From contig CAVSBZ010000005.1 in assembly GCA_963726315.1 (NCBI GenBank), positions 1,488,001-1,552,000 on the forward strand: a DNA stretch of 64,000 bases. Direction: 5' to 3'. Source of the DNA: FEB-25 sp963726315 (GTDB taxonomy: Bacteria; Chloroflexota; Anaerolineae; Anaerolineales; UBA4823). Below, piece after piece: positions 44,443 through 52,552 of the stretch (positions within the stretch are counted from its first letter, which is position 1; each line of letters opens with the position of its first letter). Under the pieces are notes generated by a model. That model had not been told where the DNA came from and did not search any database. It saw only the letters and a list, made by a program, of their open reading frames with translations. The position numbers and the translations under genes are program-made.

Positions 44443-45740
44443 ATGAAAAGATATTGATCATCAACGTTCATTCATCCAGGAATTTAGGTGATGCGGCATT
44501 GCTCAATGTCGCATTGCAACAGCTATACGATAGTTTTTCGGCCAGCAAAATTACGATATGTATGGATGACCCGGAAAGTCATCATGGAAATGAAAAGGTA
44601 ATTGATTCAATTGTCGCCTGAACTCATCCAAAAAATAAGGATGGCACTGTCAGCTGGAACTACTGGCACTTGATTGAATTATTACCCACATCTATAATCC
44701 CGTTAGTAAGCCAACAATGGTTAGGAAGTACGATATTTGCTTTCACACCTAAAAATTTGAGGCCGATCGTTGATGCGTACATTTCTGCTGATATCGTGGT
44801 CAGTGGTCCCGGTGGTTTTTTATACAGTTCTGGGAGAGGCATCAGTCTACTGGTGACGGTGTATTCAATTTTCATGGCTGTATTTGCAAGAAAACCAGTC
44901 TATATATTTCCCCAATCCATCGGCCCTTTGAAACAACCCTGCCAAAAGCCGATAATCCATTGGTTGCTAAACCGCGTCAGGATCGTTATGGTTCGCGAAC
45001 CGCTTTCCTACAAGCTAGTTCTAACCCTCGGTGTTGATCAATCTAAAATCCATCTACTCCCAGACATGGCATTTGCAATTCCTAAGGCGGATAAAACCGT
45101 TGGTGCAGAATGGCTGGAGGAAAAAGGAATAGCCCTTCAGAATAAAGAACCTCTCCTGGGGATAACAATCATTAATTGGGGAAAACAGCACAAAGGATTT
45201 GAGCTTCAAGGCGAGTATGAAACTGCTTGCGCTGCTGCTGTAGAATGGTTTGTTAAATCTACAGGAGGAAAGGTTATTTTATTCCCTCAAGTTTTTGGTC
45301 CATACCTTAGTCAGGATGATAGGATCCCTGCCAGGCGGGTGGCAAATCAATTTCCTGAGCTAGAGAAGTCCATCATCGTGGTCGAACAGCCGTTAGCACT
45401 TGAATTACTTAAATCTATTTACGGTTGGATGGACATATTTATCGGAACGCGGATGCACTCAAATATATTCTCTCTTTGCGAAGGTGTACCGGTAATTATG
45501 ATTGGTTATTTACCAAAAACAAGAGGGTTGGCTGAGATGCTCGGAATTGAGGAATGGTACCTGGATATCAACCAGGTCAGCGGGAATGCATTAAGCGAGA
45601 GGTTACAACAACTGTGGACCAGGAAAAATTTTTGGACAGAAGATCGAAATATGGCGATACAAAAAACAATTCTGGATGCATCAAAAGCGGGGGGAATCGT
45701 TAAAGAAGACTACAAACGATGGATTCAAGAGAATAGATAA
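44439..45740 (+). pseudogene. Polysaccharide pyruvyl transferase, interrupted by in-frame TGA
   Basis: The chain starts MNEKILIINVHSSRNLGDAA and reads on in the same frame to 45740. A TGA at 44619-44621 follows DSIVA, and the sequence after it (THPKNKDGTVSWNYWHL) is coding in the same frame. The later part has PGGFLYSSGRG, IFPQSIGPL, LLPDMAFAI, and IGTRMHSNIFSL-x-EGVP, all typical of the CsaB/PssM-like family that adds pyruvate ketal to sugars. TGG to TGA (Trp) is the likely change. It begins in the previous stop codon (ATGA), so the operon is intact apart from this break. Other genes here end with TGA, so general recoding is unlikely. Confidence 0.85.
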
Positions 45741-46996
45741 TGAGTGACCGGATCCGGGTACTGCTAATTATTTTTAGTTTTGATATCGAGGCTGTCGGGG
45801 GAGGAATTAGCAGATTTGCAGTGAGTCTGAGCCGAGCTTTGGATCCGAACGTATTTCAAGTAAATCTTTGTGGATTATGGAATCACGGGACTCAGGTTGA
45901 AGCTAATCGAATCAATGAGCTGAACCAGGCAGGTATTCATGCCTTTACATGCGCACCCTGGGAAAGTCAACGTCCATATCGTTCATTTGTGACGTCTTAT
46001 CGCGTACTCCGGCAAATGCTCAAAAACAATCCAATAGATATTATTCACAGTCATTCGTTATTCGGGGATATTGCAGCATTACTGCTAAATTTTGAAAGAA
46101 AAGCGCCTATTATTATCAGGACTCTTCACAACGAGCTAAGAACCGAGTGGAGTCGAAGACCATTGAGGCGGATATTGCTTACTAATTTTTTATATCCACT
46201 GGTTTTTGATGCTGAAATTGGGGTGAGTCAATTTATAACTCAAAATTTAAATCAGCGCTGGCTTGCCAGGAAAATGGGGAGACAAGCGATAACTATTCAT
46301 AATGCCCTGGATATCAATCGGTTTAGAAATTTAACTTCTGATCCAAATAAAATCAGACAAGAATTTGGAATTCCCGAGAATGCATTCTTGATTGGCTCTG
46401 TTGGTCGTTTAACCAGGCAAAAAGGCTACGATATGCTGATTGAAGCGGCTTCGATGGCGTTAAATAAAATATCAGAGTTCTACTTAATCATCATTGGCGA
46501 GGGTGAAGACGAAGACAAGCTTAAACAACGGGTAGAAGAGCTGGGGATCGGAAATCGAGTAATATTTACCGGTTCACGCCCTGATGTTGATACATTATTA
46601 CAAGTTATGGATTTATTTGTATGTTCATCCAGGTGGGAAGGATTATCTACAGTATTGATGGAAGCGATGGCTGCAGGTGTTCCAATATTGGCTACTGATA
46701 TTCCCGGAAATCGCGAATTATTACAGCCAGGAATATCCGGATGGTTTGTGCCCGCAGAAAATTCTAAGGAATTGGCTGGTGGTATTATAAAAGCATACCA
46801 AAACCCGGGACAATCAAAAGAACACTCGAAAAATGCTCGAATATCGGTTAATTCTTTCGGAATTGATGAAATAGCTAAAACTCACATGCATTTATATCAA
46901 CTGCTCCAGGAGAATAAATATAAAAGTAACTGGATAAATCATAAAATTGTAGATGTGGCTGTTAATCGAGAAATTCGCAACAATCATTCATCTTGA
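45740..46996 (+). CDS. GT4-family glycosyltransferase
   Basis: The 418-residue GT-B enzyme has the glycine-rich N-terminal loop FDIEAVGGGISRFAVSLSRAL, IIHSHSLFGDIAALL, AITIHNALDINRF, IGSVGRLTRQKGYDMLIEA, and EGLSTVLMEAMAAGVPILA (E-x7-E donor motif). This is the clearest of the three GT4 enzymes. Its start shares a base with the end of the pyruvyl transferase gene. It is the last glycosyltransferase of the cluster. Confidence 0.9.
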   Translation: MSDRIRVLLIIFSFDIEAVGGGISRFAVSLSRALDPNVFQVNLCGLWNHGTQVEANRINELNQAGIHAFTCAPWESQRPYRSFVTSYRVLRQMLKNNPIDIIHSHSLFGDIAALLLNFERKAPIIIRTLHNELRTEWSRRPLRRILLTNFLYPLVFDAEIGVSQFITQNLNQRWLARKMGRQAITIHNALDINRFRNLTSDPNKIRQEFGIPENAFLIGSVGRLTRQKGYDMLIEAASMALNKISEFYLIIIGEGEDEDKLKQRVEELGIGNRVIFTGSRPDVDTLLQVMDLFVCSSRWEGLSTVLMEAMAAGVPILATDIPGNRELLQPGISGWFVPAENSKELAGGIIKAYQNPGQSKEHSKNARISVNSFGIDEIAKTHMHLYQLLQENKYKSNWINHKIVDVAVNREIRNNHSS

Positions 46997-47005
46997 TGAG
47001 GCATC

Positions 47006-47731
47006 ATGTTTGAGTTTATTAAAAAGCCGTGGAGAATAAATTCGAGCCGAAAATACCTGGCAGAATTTGCGCGACGCGCGGCGGCATCGATCCCAAAAGG
47101 TTCATGTGTTCTTGATGCCGGTGCAGGAGATGCCCCTTACAGATCAACATTCGCTCAGGCTCATTATGACTCAACGGACCTATGTGAGATTGATAAGAAC
47201 TATGGACGGCTCAGCTATATCTGTGATTTAAAAAATCTGCCGATTCGTGCTGATTATTACGATTTGGTATTTTGTTCACAGACTTTGGAGCATGTTCCTG
47301 ATCCACATGGGGTATTAACTGAGTTTGAGCGGGTATTAAAACCTGGCGGTCACTTATGGCTCACAGCCCCGTTTTATTACGAAGAACATGAAGTTCCGTA
47401 TGATTTCTATCGCTATACACAATTTGGATTAAGCCATCTCGTTCAAAATGCTGGACTTCAACTAGAATCTATCGAATGGCTTGAAGGATATTTTGGGACA
47501 TTAGCCTACCAATTACAAGAAGCTGCCAAGGCAATACCCCTGTCTTTGAAAGAGTATGGTTGTGGATTTTGGGGCTGGTTATTTATCTTACCGTTTGCAT
47601 GTTTCAAACTGATTTTTGCTATGCTATCCCTTTTGTTTACGTGGTTGGATTTGCGGATTAAATTTGTTAGCAGTGGGCATAGTAAAAATTATGCATTGAT
47701 TGCAGTAAAGCTGGCAGGAAAAGAATCTTAA
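47006..47731 (+). CDS. SAM-dependent methyltransferase (class I), polysaccharide cluster
   Basis: The 241-residue protein has motif I VLDAGAGDAPYRSTFA, the post-I acidic strand STDLCEID, motif IV YDLVFCSQTLEHVPDP and the LKPGGHLWLTAPF strand. It matches the Methyltransf_11 type. The C-terminal 50 residues have a hydrophobic stretch (FILPFACFKLIFAMLSLLF), so it may sit at the membrane. Its place at the end of the polysaccharide genes suggests methylation of a sugar, but the target is unknown. A terminator follows. Confidence 0.85.
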   Translation: MFEFIKKPWRINSSRKYLAEFARRAAASIPKGSCVLDAGAGDAPYRSTFAQAHYDSTDLCEIDKNYGRLSYICDLKNLPIRADYYDLVFCSQTLEHVPDPHGVLTEFERVLKPGGHLWLTAPFYYEEHEVPYDFYRYTQFGLSHLVQNAGLQLESIEWLEGYFGTLAYQLQEAAKAIPLSLKEYGCGFWGWLFILPFACFKLIFAMLSLLFTWLDLRIKFVSSGHSKNYALIAVKLAGKES

Positions 47732-47793
47732 ATGATATGATTTCGGATACTCCCAATCGCACCAAAAGTAGTAATAATATTAATAAATTAAAA

Positions 47794-47828
47794 GTTAGGC
47801 TTGAGAAATTCCAGGCCTAACCTATTTT
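47794..47828 (+). terminator. Hairpin terminator after the polysaccharide cluster
   Basis: The arms gttaggcttg and caggcctaac form a 10-bp stem (one G-T) with an 8-base loop and are followed by ctatttt. It lies between the methyltransferase gene and the convergent lipoprotein gene. Confidence 0.75.
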
Positions 47829-47846
47829 CGTGTGACTTGTTAATTA

Positions 47847-48374
47847 TTAAGGATTTGGATAACTTGTAGGTGCTGGATATACTCCTGGAACTTGGGTAGG
47901 ATTGGGTGTTGGAACTGTGATACTAACAGTGAGTACACCAACATCGGTAATCTTATCTGCTGGAAAATTCCAAACTCTTGCTTTTCCATCTGGCTGCGGT
48001 ATTACTTCGTATATTCCAGTAATTTCAACATCACCGACAACAATGACATATTCTCCGGCTTTTACATTTTGAATATTAAAATATCCATATTGATCAGTAA
48101 AAGTTCCAGGACTGCGGGCGACGTCCAAAATAAAAGCGCCACCACGTCCTTCGGCACCTCGGGCGACATCTGCAAGGCGAACAATGGTGTTAACCATTGG
48201 GTAACCATCCTGATGCATCACCTGACCTACGATCGAAGCCATTCCAGAATCAGGTGCAGCGGGTGGAGTCGGGGTCACTAGTACGTTTGGGTTAACGGTT
48301 GGAGACGTTTTTGGGGTACAAGCGGTTAGAAATGCGAGGAACAACATTAAAATGGTGAAAACTATTCGTTTCAT
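47847..48374 (-). CDS. Lipoprotein with carboxypeptidase-regulatory-like domain
   Basis: A lipoprotein signal peptide is present, with lipobox LTAC at about residues 16-19. It is followed by a Pro/Thr linker and a beta-sandwich domain (VGQVMHQDGYPMVNTIVRLA, then GYFNIQNVKAGEYVIVV) typical of carboxypeptidase regulatory-like domains. The C-terminal tail is PTPNPTQVPGVYPAPTSYP. ATG 48374 has ggagcaggag upstream. The protein is expected on the outer face of the membrane. Its job is unknown. Confidence 0.82.
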   Translation of the reverse strand: MKRIVFTILMLFLAFLTACTPKTSPTVNPNVLVTPTPPAAPDSGMASIVGQVMHQDGYPMVNTIVRLADVARGAEGRGGAFILDVARSPGTFTDQYGYFNIQNVKAGEYVIVVGDVEITGIYEVIPQPDGKARVWNFPADKITDVGVLTVSITVPTPNPTQVPGVYPAPTSYPNP

Positions 48375-48462
48375 TCTCCTGCTCCATTCAAGAATCAAGT
48401 AAACCGAATGGTAACCGATTCCTTCAAGAATTGCAATCTTAATAAATCACCCATAAGGGTTA

Positions 48463-48491
48463 TTGTTCAATACGATGGATCTCCATATAAT
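48463..48491 (+). promoter_or_regulatory. Sigma-70-type promoter for the secreted four-module protein
   Basis: TTGTTC and TATAAT are spaced by 17 bases, followed by a leader of about 55 bases. The ribosome site aggagg (48535-48540) lies 8 bases before the ATG, one of the best in the window. Confidence 0.68.
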
Positions 48492-48548
48492 GTTATCAAG
48501 TGATTGGAAGTAATTAATCCAATAAATTTATTATAGGAGGCTCAAGTA

Positions 48549-49991
48549 ATGAAGAAACAGTTTATAACCTTGCTCGCAGTAGTAGCCATTTTGTTATCTG
48601 TATTTGTTGGAAGTGCAAGTGCGCAGGCCTATAACGCGAACTTCACTACATCTATCACCTACGTCAATGTAGGTGCAGTTGCTACAACAACATTAAATCT
48701 ATTATTCTATGCAAGCCCGGATGATGTTGCACCAACCACTCACCCTCTGGCTAACCTTGAACCCAATGCTGCTGGTTCACTGTTCGTTGGCTCCCTGGGT
48801 GAGGATATCGTCCCCACCGGCTTCAAGGGCGATGCCATCATGCAGTCGGATCAACCCATGTTAGTAACCCTGGTTCAGATCCCGATGAATGCTGGCGCAG
48901 TCAAGAACCGCGCTCTGTCCAATGGTTTCACCGCTGGTGCACCTCAGACGTTGATCGCCACTGTGTTGAAGAATACATTCAACGCAAACTCGATCTTCTC
49001 TGTGCAGAATGCTGACAGCGACCTGAACACCGTCGAAATCTCATTCTACAACACATCTGCTGAATTGGTCTATACCATGACGCAAGATATCGCTGCTGGT
49101 GCTGCGTTCTATGTTGATGCAGGACAGCTAGCTGGCATCGGAGATCCATTCAATGGATCTGCGGTCGTTACAGCGATGAGAGCCGACGAGAGCGCAGGCT
49201 CGATTGTTTCCAGCGTGATGGAGCTCGATATCACCTCCATCGGTCTGAAAGCATTTGAAGGCGTTGCAACGGGTGGATTGAAATTCTACATGCCGTCTGC
49301 GTTATGCAAAGCATTCGGTGGTGGACAGAACACATCCTATGCTGTTCAGAATACCAGCCTGACCGATGATACCGCTGTCAAAGTGACCTATACCGATAAC
49401 AACGGTGACGTCTTCACTGAGACCAAGGTCATTGGCCCCGGTGCGAAGGCAAGTTTCATTGGATGCGATGTCATGGCTGCCGGAACCTATGGCGCAGCAA
49501 TCGTTGAGTCCACTGATCAACCCGTGATTGCAGTCGGTAAAGCATATGGTGCTGGCCTTTCAACCGCATTCAATGGTGTGGACGTCGGTTATCAGAAGAT
49601 CGGTCTTCCTTACGTACGTTGGGCAACTGATGCCAACTGGTTAGCTGGCACTGGGCAGCGCACCAATATCACCATCCAGAACGTTGGTGCAGACCTGGTC
49701 GAAGGCGATGTAATCACCATAGATTATGTTGGTCCTGATGGCACAGTCGAAGGCACACACACCTACACCGTTGGAACTGCTGGTTTACCGAATGGCGCGA
49801 AGATTAACTCAGCCGCAAACCTGACCACCCCTCCACTTTCCGAGTTCGGTTACTACGGATCGATATTCGGTGGCGCAGCGATCATTACTGGACCTGATGG
49901 CTCCAACCTGACAGCAGTTGCTCGTGTTTCGACCCTAACTGCTCCTGGAACCTTCGTCTCAGAAGACTACAACAGCCAACCCATTCCGTAA
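48549..49991 (+). CDS. Secreted four-module beta-rich surface protein
   Basis: A signal peptide (residues 1-26, ending ASAQA) starts the 480-residue chain. Four similar units follow with a period near 112 residues, marked by YVNVG (38), FSVQNAD (150), YAVQNTS (264) and ITIQNVG (375). Each later has a G-x-A-I/V block (GDAIMQSDQP, GSAVVTAMRA, GAAIVESTDQP, GAAIITGPDG). There are only two cysteines (C253, C306). The codon choice is more C-ended than in neighbouring genes, suggesting high expression. It may be a coat or sheath-type protein. The family is not recognised. It has its own promoter and terminator. Confidence 0.75.
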   Translation: MKKQFITLLAVVAILLSVFVGSASAQAYNANFTTSITYVNVGAVATTTLNLLFYASPDDVAPTTHPLANLEPNAAGSLFVGSLGEDIVPTGFKGDAIMQSDQPMLVTLVQIPMNAGAVKNRALSNGFTAGAPQTLIATVLKNTFNANSIFSVQNADSDLNTVEISFYNTSAELVYTMTQDIAAGAAFYVDAGQLAGIGDPFNGSAVVTAMRADESAGSIVSSVMELDITSIGLKAFEGVATGGLKFYMPSALCKAFGGGQNTSYAVQNTSLTDDTAVKVTYTDNNGDVFTETKVIGPGAKASFIGCDVMAAGTYGAAIVESTDQPVIAVGKAYGAGLSTAFNGVDVGYQKIGLPYVRWATDANWLAGTGQRTNITIQNVGADLVEGDVITIDYVGPDGTVEGTHTYTVGTAGLPNGAKINSAANLTTPPLSEFGYYGSIFGGAAIITGPDGSNLTAVARVSTLTAPGTFVSEDYNSQPIP

Positions 49992-50015
49992 TAAATACTA
50001 GTAACTAGTTTTACC

Positions 50016-50050
50016 ACAAGGGAGACCGAATTGGTCTCCCTTGTTTTATT
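50016..50050 (+). terminator. Strong hairpin terminator after the surface-protein gene
   Basis: The arms acaagggagacc and ggtctcccttgt form a perfect 12-bp stem around gaatt, followed by tttatt. This ends the surface-protein transcript. Confidence 0.9.
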
Positions 50051-50421
50051 GTCTGCACAAGCATTAAAATTTTCTCTATAAAATTACACACTTGGCGAGA
50101 ATAAACATTTGTACCTAGTCGACATATCTAGCCAGTATACCAATCAAACAATCACGAAGGTACATGCCTTAAACAAGAGGCAGTTGAAATTATTTGAGTT
50201 TGTCAAATATGATTTATGCACTCGAATCTAAAATGGCTATCTTCAAATTATGTAGAAATATTTTGGGAAGAAGTGAGTGATTACACATAAAAAGTGATAA
50301 TAAATAAGATGATAATATTGACTTGGAAGGTGGATCCATAATAAAGTCATTGCACAGGGTCGCTTATATCTCTTTGACCGTGCATTAATTCCTAATCGCT
50401 CCAGGTGAACTGGGTAAGTAT
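50051..50421. other. Intergenic stretch without gene
   Basis: This AT-rich gap of about 370 bases has no convincing open frame. A weak inverted pair, tgcac and gtgca with inner ggtc and gacc, lies near 50353-50390. It could end the minus-strand LuxR-kelch transcript, but the T-tract on that strand is poor. Confidence 0.4.
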
Positions 50422-51795
50422 TTACTTGATAATGATGGGAATGGAAAGAGTGATGATTGCCTGGTACGTCAGATTCTGATCACTATATGTTGTACCGAAG
50501 ATCCCTCCGATGAAGAACAAGTTCGTCCCGATAGAGGTCATACCAAAATCCGCGCCTAATGGATACGGTGAGGTTTCCAAGGACTGCCAGACATTGGTCT
50601 GAGGAAAATAGATCAATCCAACCCGGTTGGAATTTTCTTCTTCGCCACCAAAAACGTAGATCGTATCAGCAATGTTAGCAGCTTCGATCCCTGAGCGACT
50701 TTCTGGAATAGGGTAACCGACAGTCCAGGGATTATTGTTGTTATTATCACGAGCAGGTGAGTATATTTCATTTGCATCTACGGGTTGATTCTCATTAATT
50801 CCGCCAATGACATAAATCTTTCCACCGGCTTCGGCGACACCACAAAATCCCCTGGCAGTTGGCATCGGGGTTTGTTCGTGCCAGGCATCAAGGGTAGGAT
50901 CGTAGGTGTAAACATTATTTATGTACTTGGTACCATTCCAGCCGCCAAAAACATACAAATCGCCGTCATATGCGACCATCCCATAGGCACTCAGTAGAAG
51001 AGGTAACGATGCCCCTGTATGCCATTGCTCACTATTTGTATCAAATATTTCCAATATATCCGATGGGGATTGATTGTCATTGGAAAGGCGACCGCCTGGG
51101 ACGTAGATTTCTCCATTGATCACTGCTGCCTGGGCATTAAAGACTGGATGTGGTTTCGGTGGAAGGGATGTCCAGGTGTCAGCAAGTGGGTTATACCGAT
51201 CTATGCCAGCAAACACACCCTGAGAGTTAATCCCACCAACTGCGTAGATCTGATCCTCGTAAGCTACAACAGCAGGATCGCTCCTGGCACTGGGTAGAAC
51301 CGAGCGTATATTCCAGTGTGGGATCGGGGTTGGCGTATTGCGAGCAGGCAGTGGGGTTGGTGTTTGCGGATTGAATAATGCCAGGCTTGGGCTCAATCTT
51401 AACCCTAGAAAAATCAACCCTAACAAACCAGCTATTAAAATGTAAGGAGCCAGGCGTGAGGTGTTTCTTGCTGCTGGACGGGAAGTATCTTCCGTAATTG
51501 GTAATGGACTTGAAAGCAGACTACCTGCACCGCTAGGGGGTTCAATCTCATCAGAATCCTCAGGTAAATCCTGACTAGGTGCATGCACAACAAGACCGGT
51601 TCGGACTGCGTACATGGCTGCTTCGGTGCGAGACGTAACTCCGATTTTAGAAAAAATATTCCGTAAGTGGACTTTGACTGTATTTGAGCTAATGAACAGT
51701 TTTTGAGCGATCTCTTTATTACTCGCTCCAGTGGCAACGAGTTTTAGAATTCCCAGCTCACGTTCACTCAATTCATTTGATTCCGGATTTGCCAT
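50422..51795 (-). CDS. Membrane-tethered LuxR-type regulator with extracellular kelch propeller
   Basis: Residues 8-62 are a LuxR/GerE helix-turn-helix (LSERELGILKLVATGASNKE, then TVKVHLRNIFSKIGV). An acidic linker leads to one membrane helix about 115-135 (APYILIAGLLGLIFLGLRL). A Pro/Thr stretch and five or six kelch repeats (about 170-440) follow, with the pattern IYAVGG, IYVPGG, LYVFGG, IYVIGG, IYVFGG and a W-rich strand each. The protein is thus DNA-binding inside and propeller outside, a one-component layout like ToxR/CadC with a different reader and sensor. It ends ITLSIPIIIK. It stands next to a tRNA and a kelch-bearing subtilase. The ligand and target genes are unknown. Confidence 0.82.
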   Translation of the reverse strand: MANPESNELSERELGILKLVATGASNKEIAQKLFISSNTVKVHLRNIFSKIGVTSRTEAAMYAVRTGLVVHAPSQDLPEDSDEIEPPSGAGSLLSSPLPITEDTSRPAARNTSRLAPYILIAGLLGLIFLGLRLSPSLALFNPQTPTPLPARNTPTPIPHWNIRSVLPSARSDPAVVAYEDQIYAVGGINSQGVFAGIDRYNPLADTWTSLPPKPHPVFNAQAAVINGEIYVPGGRLSNDNQSPSDILEIFDTNSEQWHTGASLPLLLSAYGMVAYDGDLYVFGGWNGTKYINNVYTYDPTLDAWHEQTPMPTARGFCGVAEAGGKIYVIGGINENQPVDANEIYSPARDNNNNNPWTVGYPIPESRSGIEAANIADTIYVFGGEEENSNRVGLIYFPQTNVWQSLETSPYPLGADFGMTSIGTNLFFIGGIFGTTYSDQNLTYQAIITLSIPIIIK

Positions 51796-51830
51796 ACGAT
51801 CAAAATTATAACACTATGGTTATCCATTCC

Positions 51831-51859
51831 TTGACATCTGTTATTGCGCTGGCTATAAT
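51831..51859 (+). promoter_or_regulatory. Consensus promoter of the tRNA-Gly gene
   Basis: TTGACA and TATAAT match the consensus exactly and are separated by 17 bases. The tRNA begins 14 bases after the -10 box. Confidence 0.9.
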
Positions 51860-51872
51860 CAGCAACGCATTA

Positions 51873-51943
51873 GCGGGCGTAGCACAATGGTAGTGCGGAT
51901 GCTTCCCAAGCACCAAACGGGAGTTCGATTCTCCTCGCCCGCT
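51873..51943 (+). tRNA. tRNA-Gly (anticodon CCC)
   Basis: The acceptor arms GCGGGCG and CGCCCGC pair fully, with T as discriminator. The D arm is GCAC/GTGC with loop AATGGTA. The anticodon loop TTCCCAA gives CCC at 34-36, reading GGG. The T arm is GGGAG-TTCGATT-CTCCT. One mismatch (A-C) lies in the anticodon stem. CCA is not encoded, so it is added after transcription. Confidence 0.93.
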
Positions 51944-52552
51944 CTATTTATTTAATCTGGTAAACATTTTTTGAGTAAATATTTGCAACTTGACGCCCGA
52001 GCCTGGGAGTTTATGCAAGAGAAATAACTGTTTCTAATGTAACTGCCAAAAATCTTTTGGGTAATTGCTGTTGTACAATTGGAATAAAATGGGTAACAGG
52101 AATATTGTTGCTCGAAATAGAAAAGCAATCGTTCGGCTAAAATAATTGATAATTATTATTTATTCTGAATACTATATTGCAAACCAAAATATTAAATTAA
52201 TTATCTTCTATAATATTCTGTGTTATGATTAACTGTCAATAAAGATAAGCTTAGGATTTCATAAGTTACTCACACACAGAGCCAAGCGTCTTTACTGGTT
52301 TACTTACGAGATATGTGCCTTCCCAATATCTACTCATACCTGATAACTTGAATGTAAGGTTCCAAGAACTATATCGCTATCATCGAGAGAATACGATAAT
52401 TCAAAACCCTTATAAATTCGTGGTAACGGATAGGAAGGAGGTGTACGCCAATTGAAGCCAAGGGGATTTAATGGGCTTGCAAAGAAGAGTATATGCTGCG
52501 TAAGTTACTTTGTTAACAATAATCCTTGGTAAAAATATGGAGGTAATACCAC
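51944..52552. other. Noncoding leader region upstream of the giant subtilase
   Basis: This 609-base gap has no long frame. The first half is AT-rich. The second half (52260-52552) is less so and shows an aaggagg at 52436, a possible mini-frame MGLQRRVYAA (52471-52503) with aagggga just upstream, a short hairpin aagcc/ggctt, and the 10-base palindrome ttgttaacaa at 52510-52519. taagttact occurs at both ends of this half. The true ribosome site of the subtilase, ggaggt, lies 8 bases before its ATG. A structured or regulated 5' leader is possible but unassigned. Confidence 0.4.

Noticed and set aside
44619..44621. Selenocysteine at the TGA in the pyruvyl transferase
   Set aside because: The protein family is not redox-active, no SECIS-like hairpin was obvious right after the codon, and a Trp fits the local sequence. 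Kept only as an item to check.
50353..50390. Hairpin tgcac...gtgca as a terminator
   Set aside because: The stem is short with unpaired bases and no T tract, so I only mention it in the intergenic entry.
51873..51943. tRNA-Gly as an attachment site for a mobile island
   Set aside because: No direct repeat of the tRNA 3' end, integrase or phage gene was found near it.
52265..52320. Similarity of cacacacagagccaag to the start of a cyclic-di-GMP-I (GEMM) riboswitch
   Set aside because: The following conserved blocks (the GNRA-loop helix, gcaaagcc and the tetraloop receptor) are not found.
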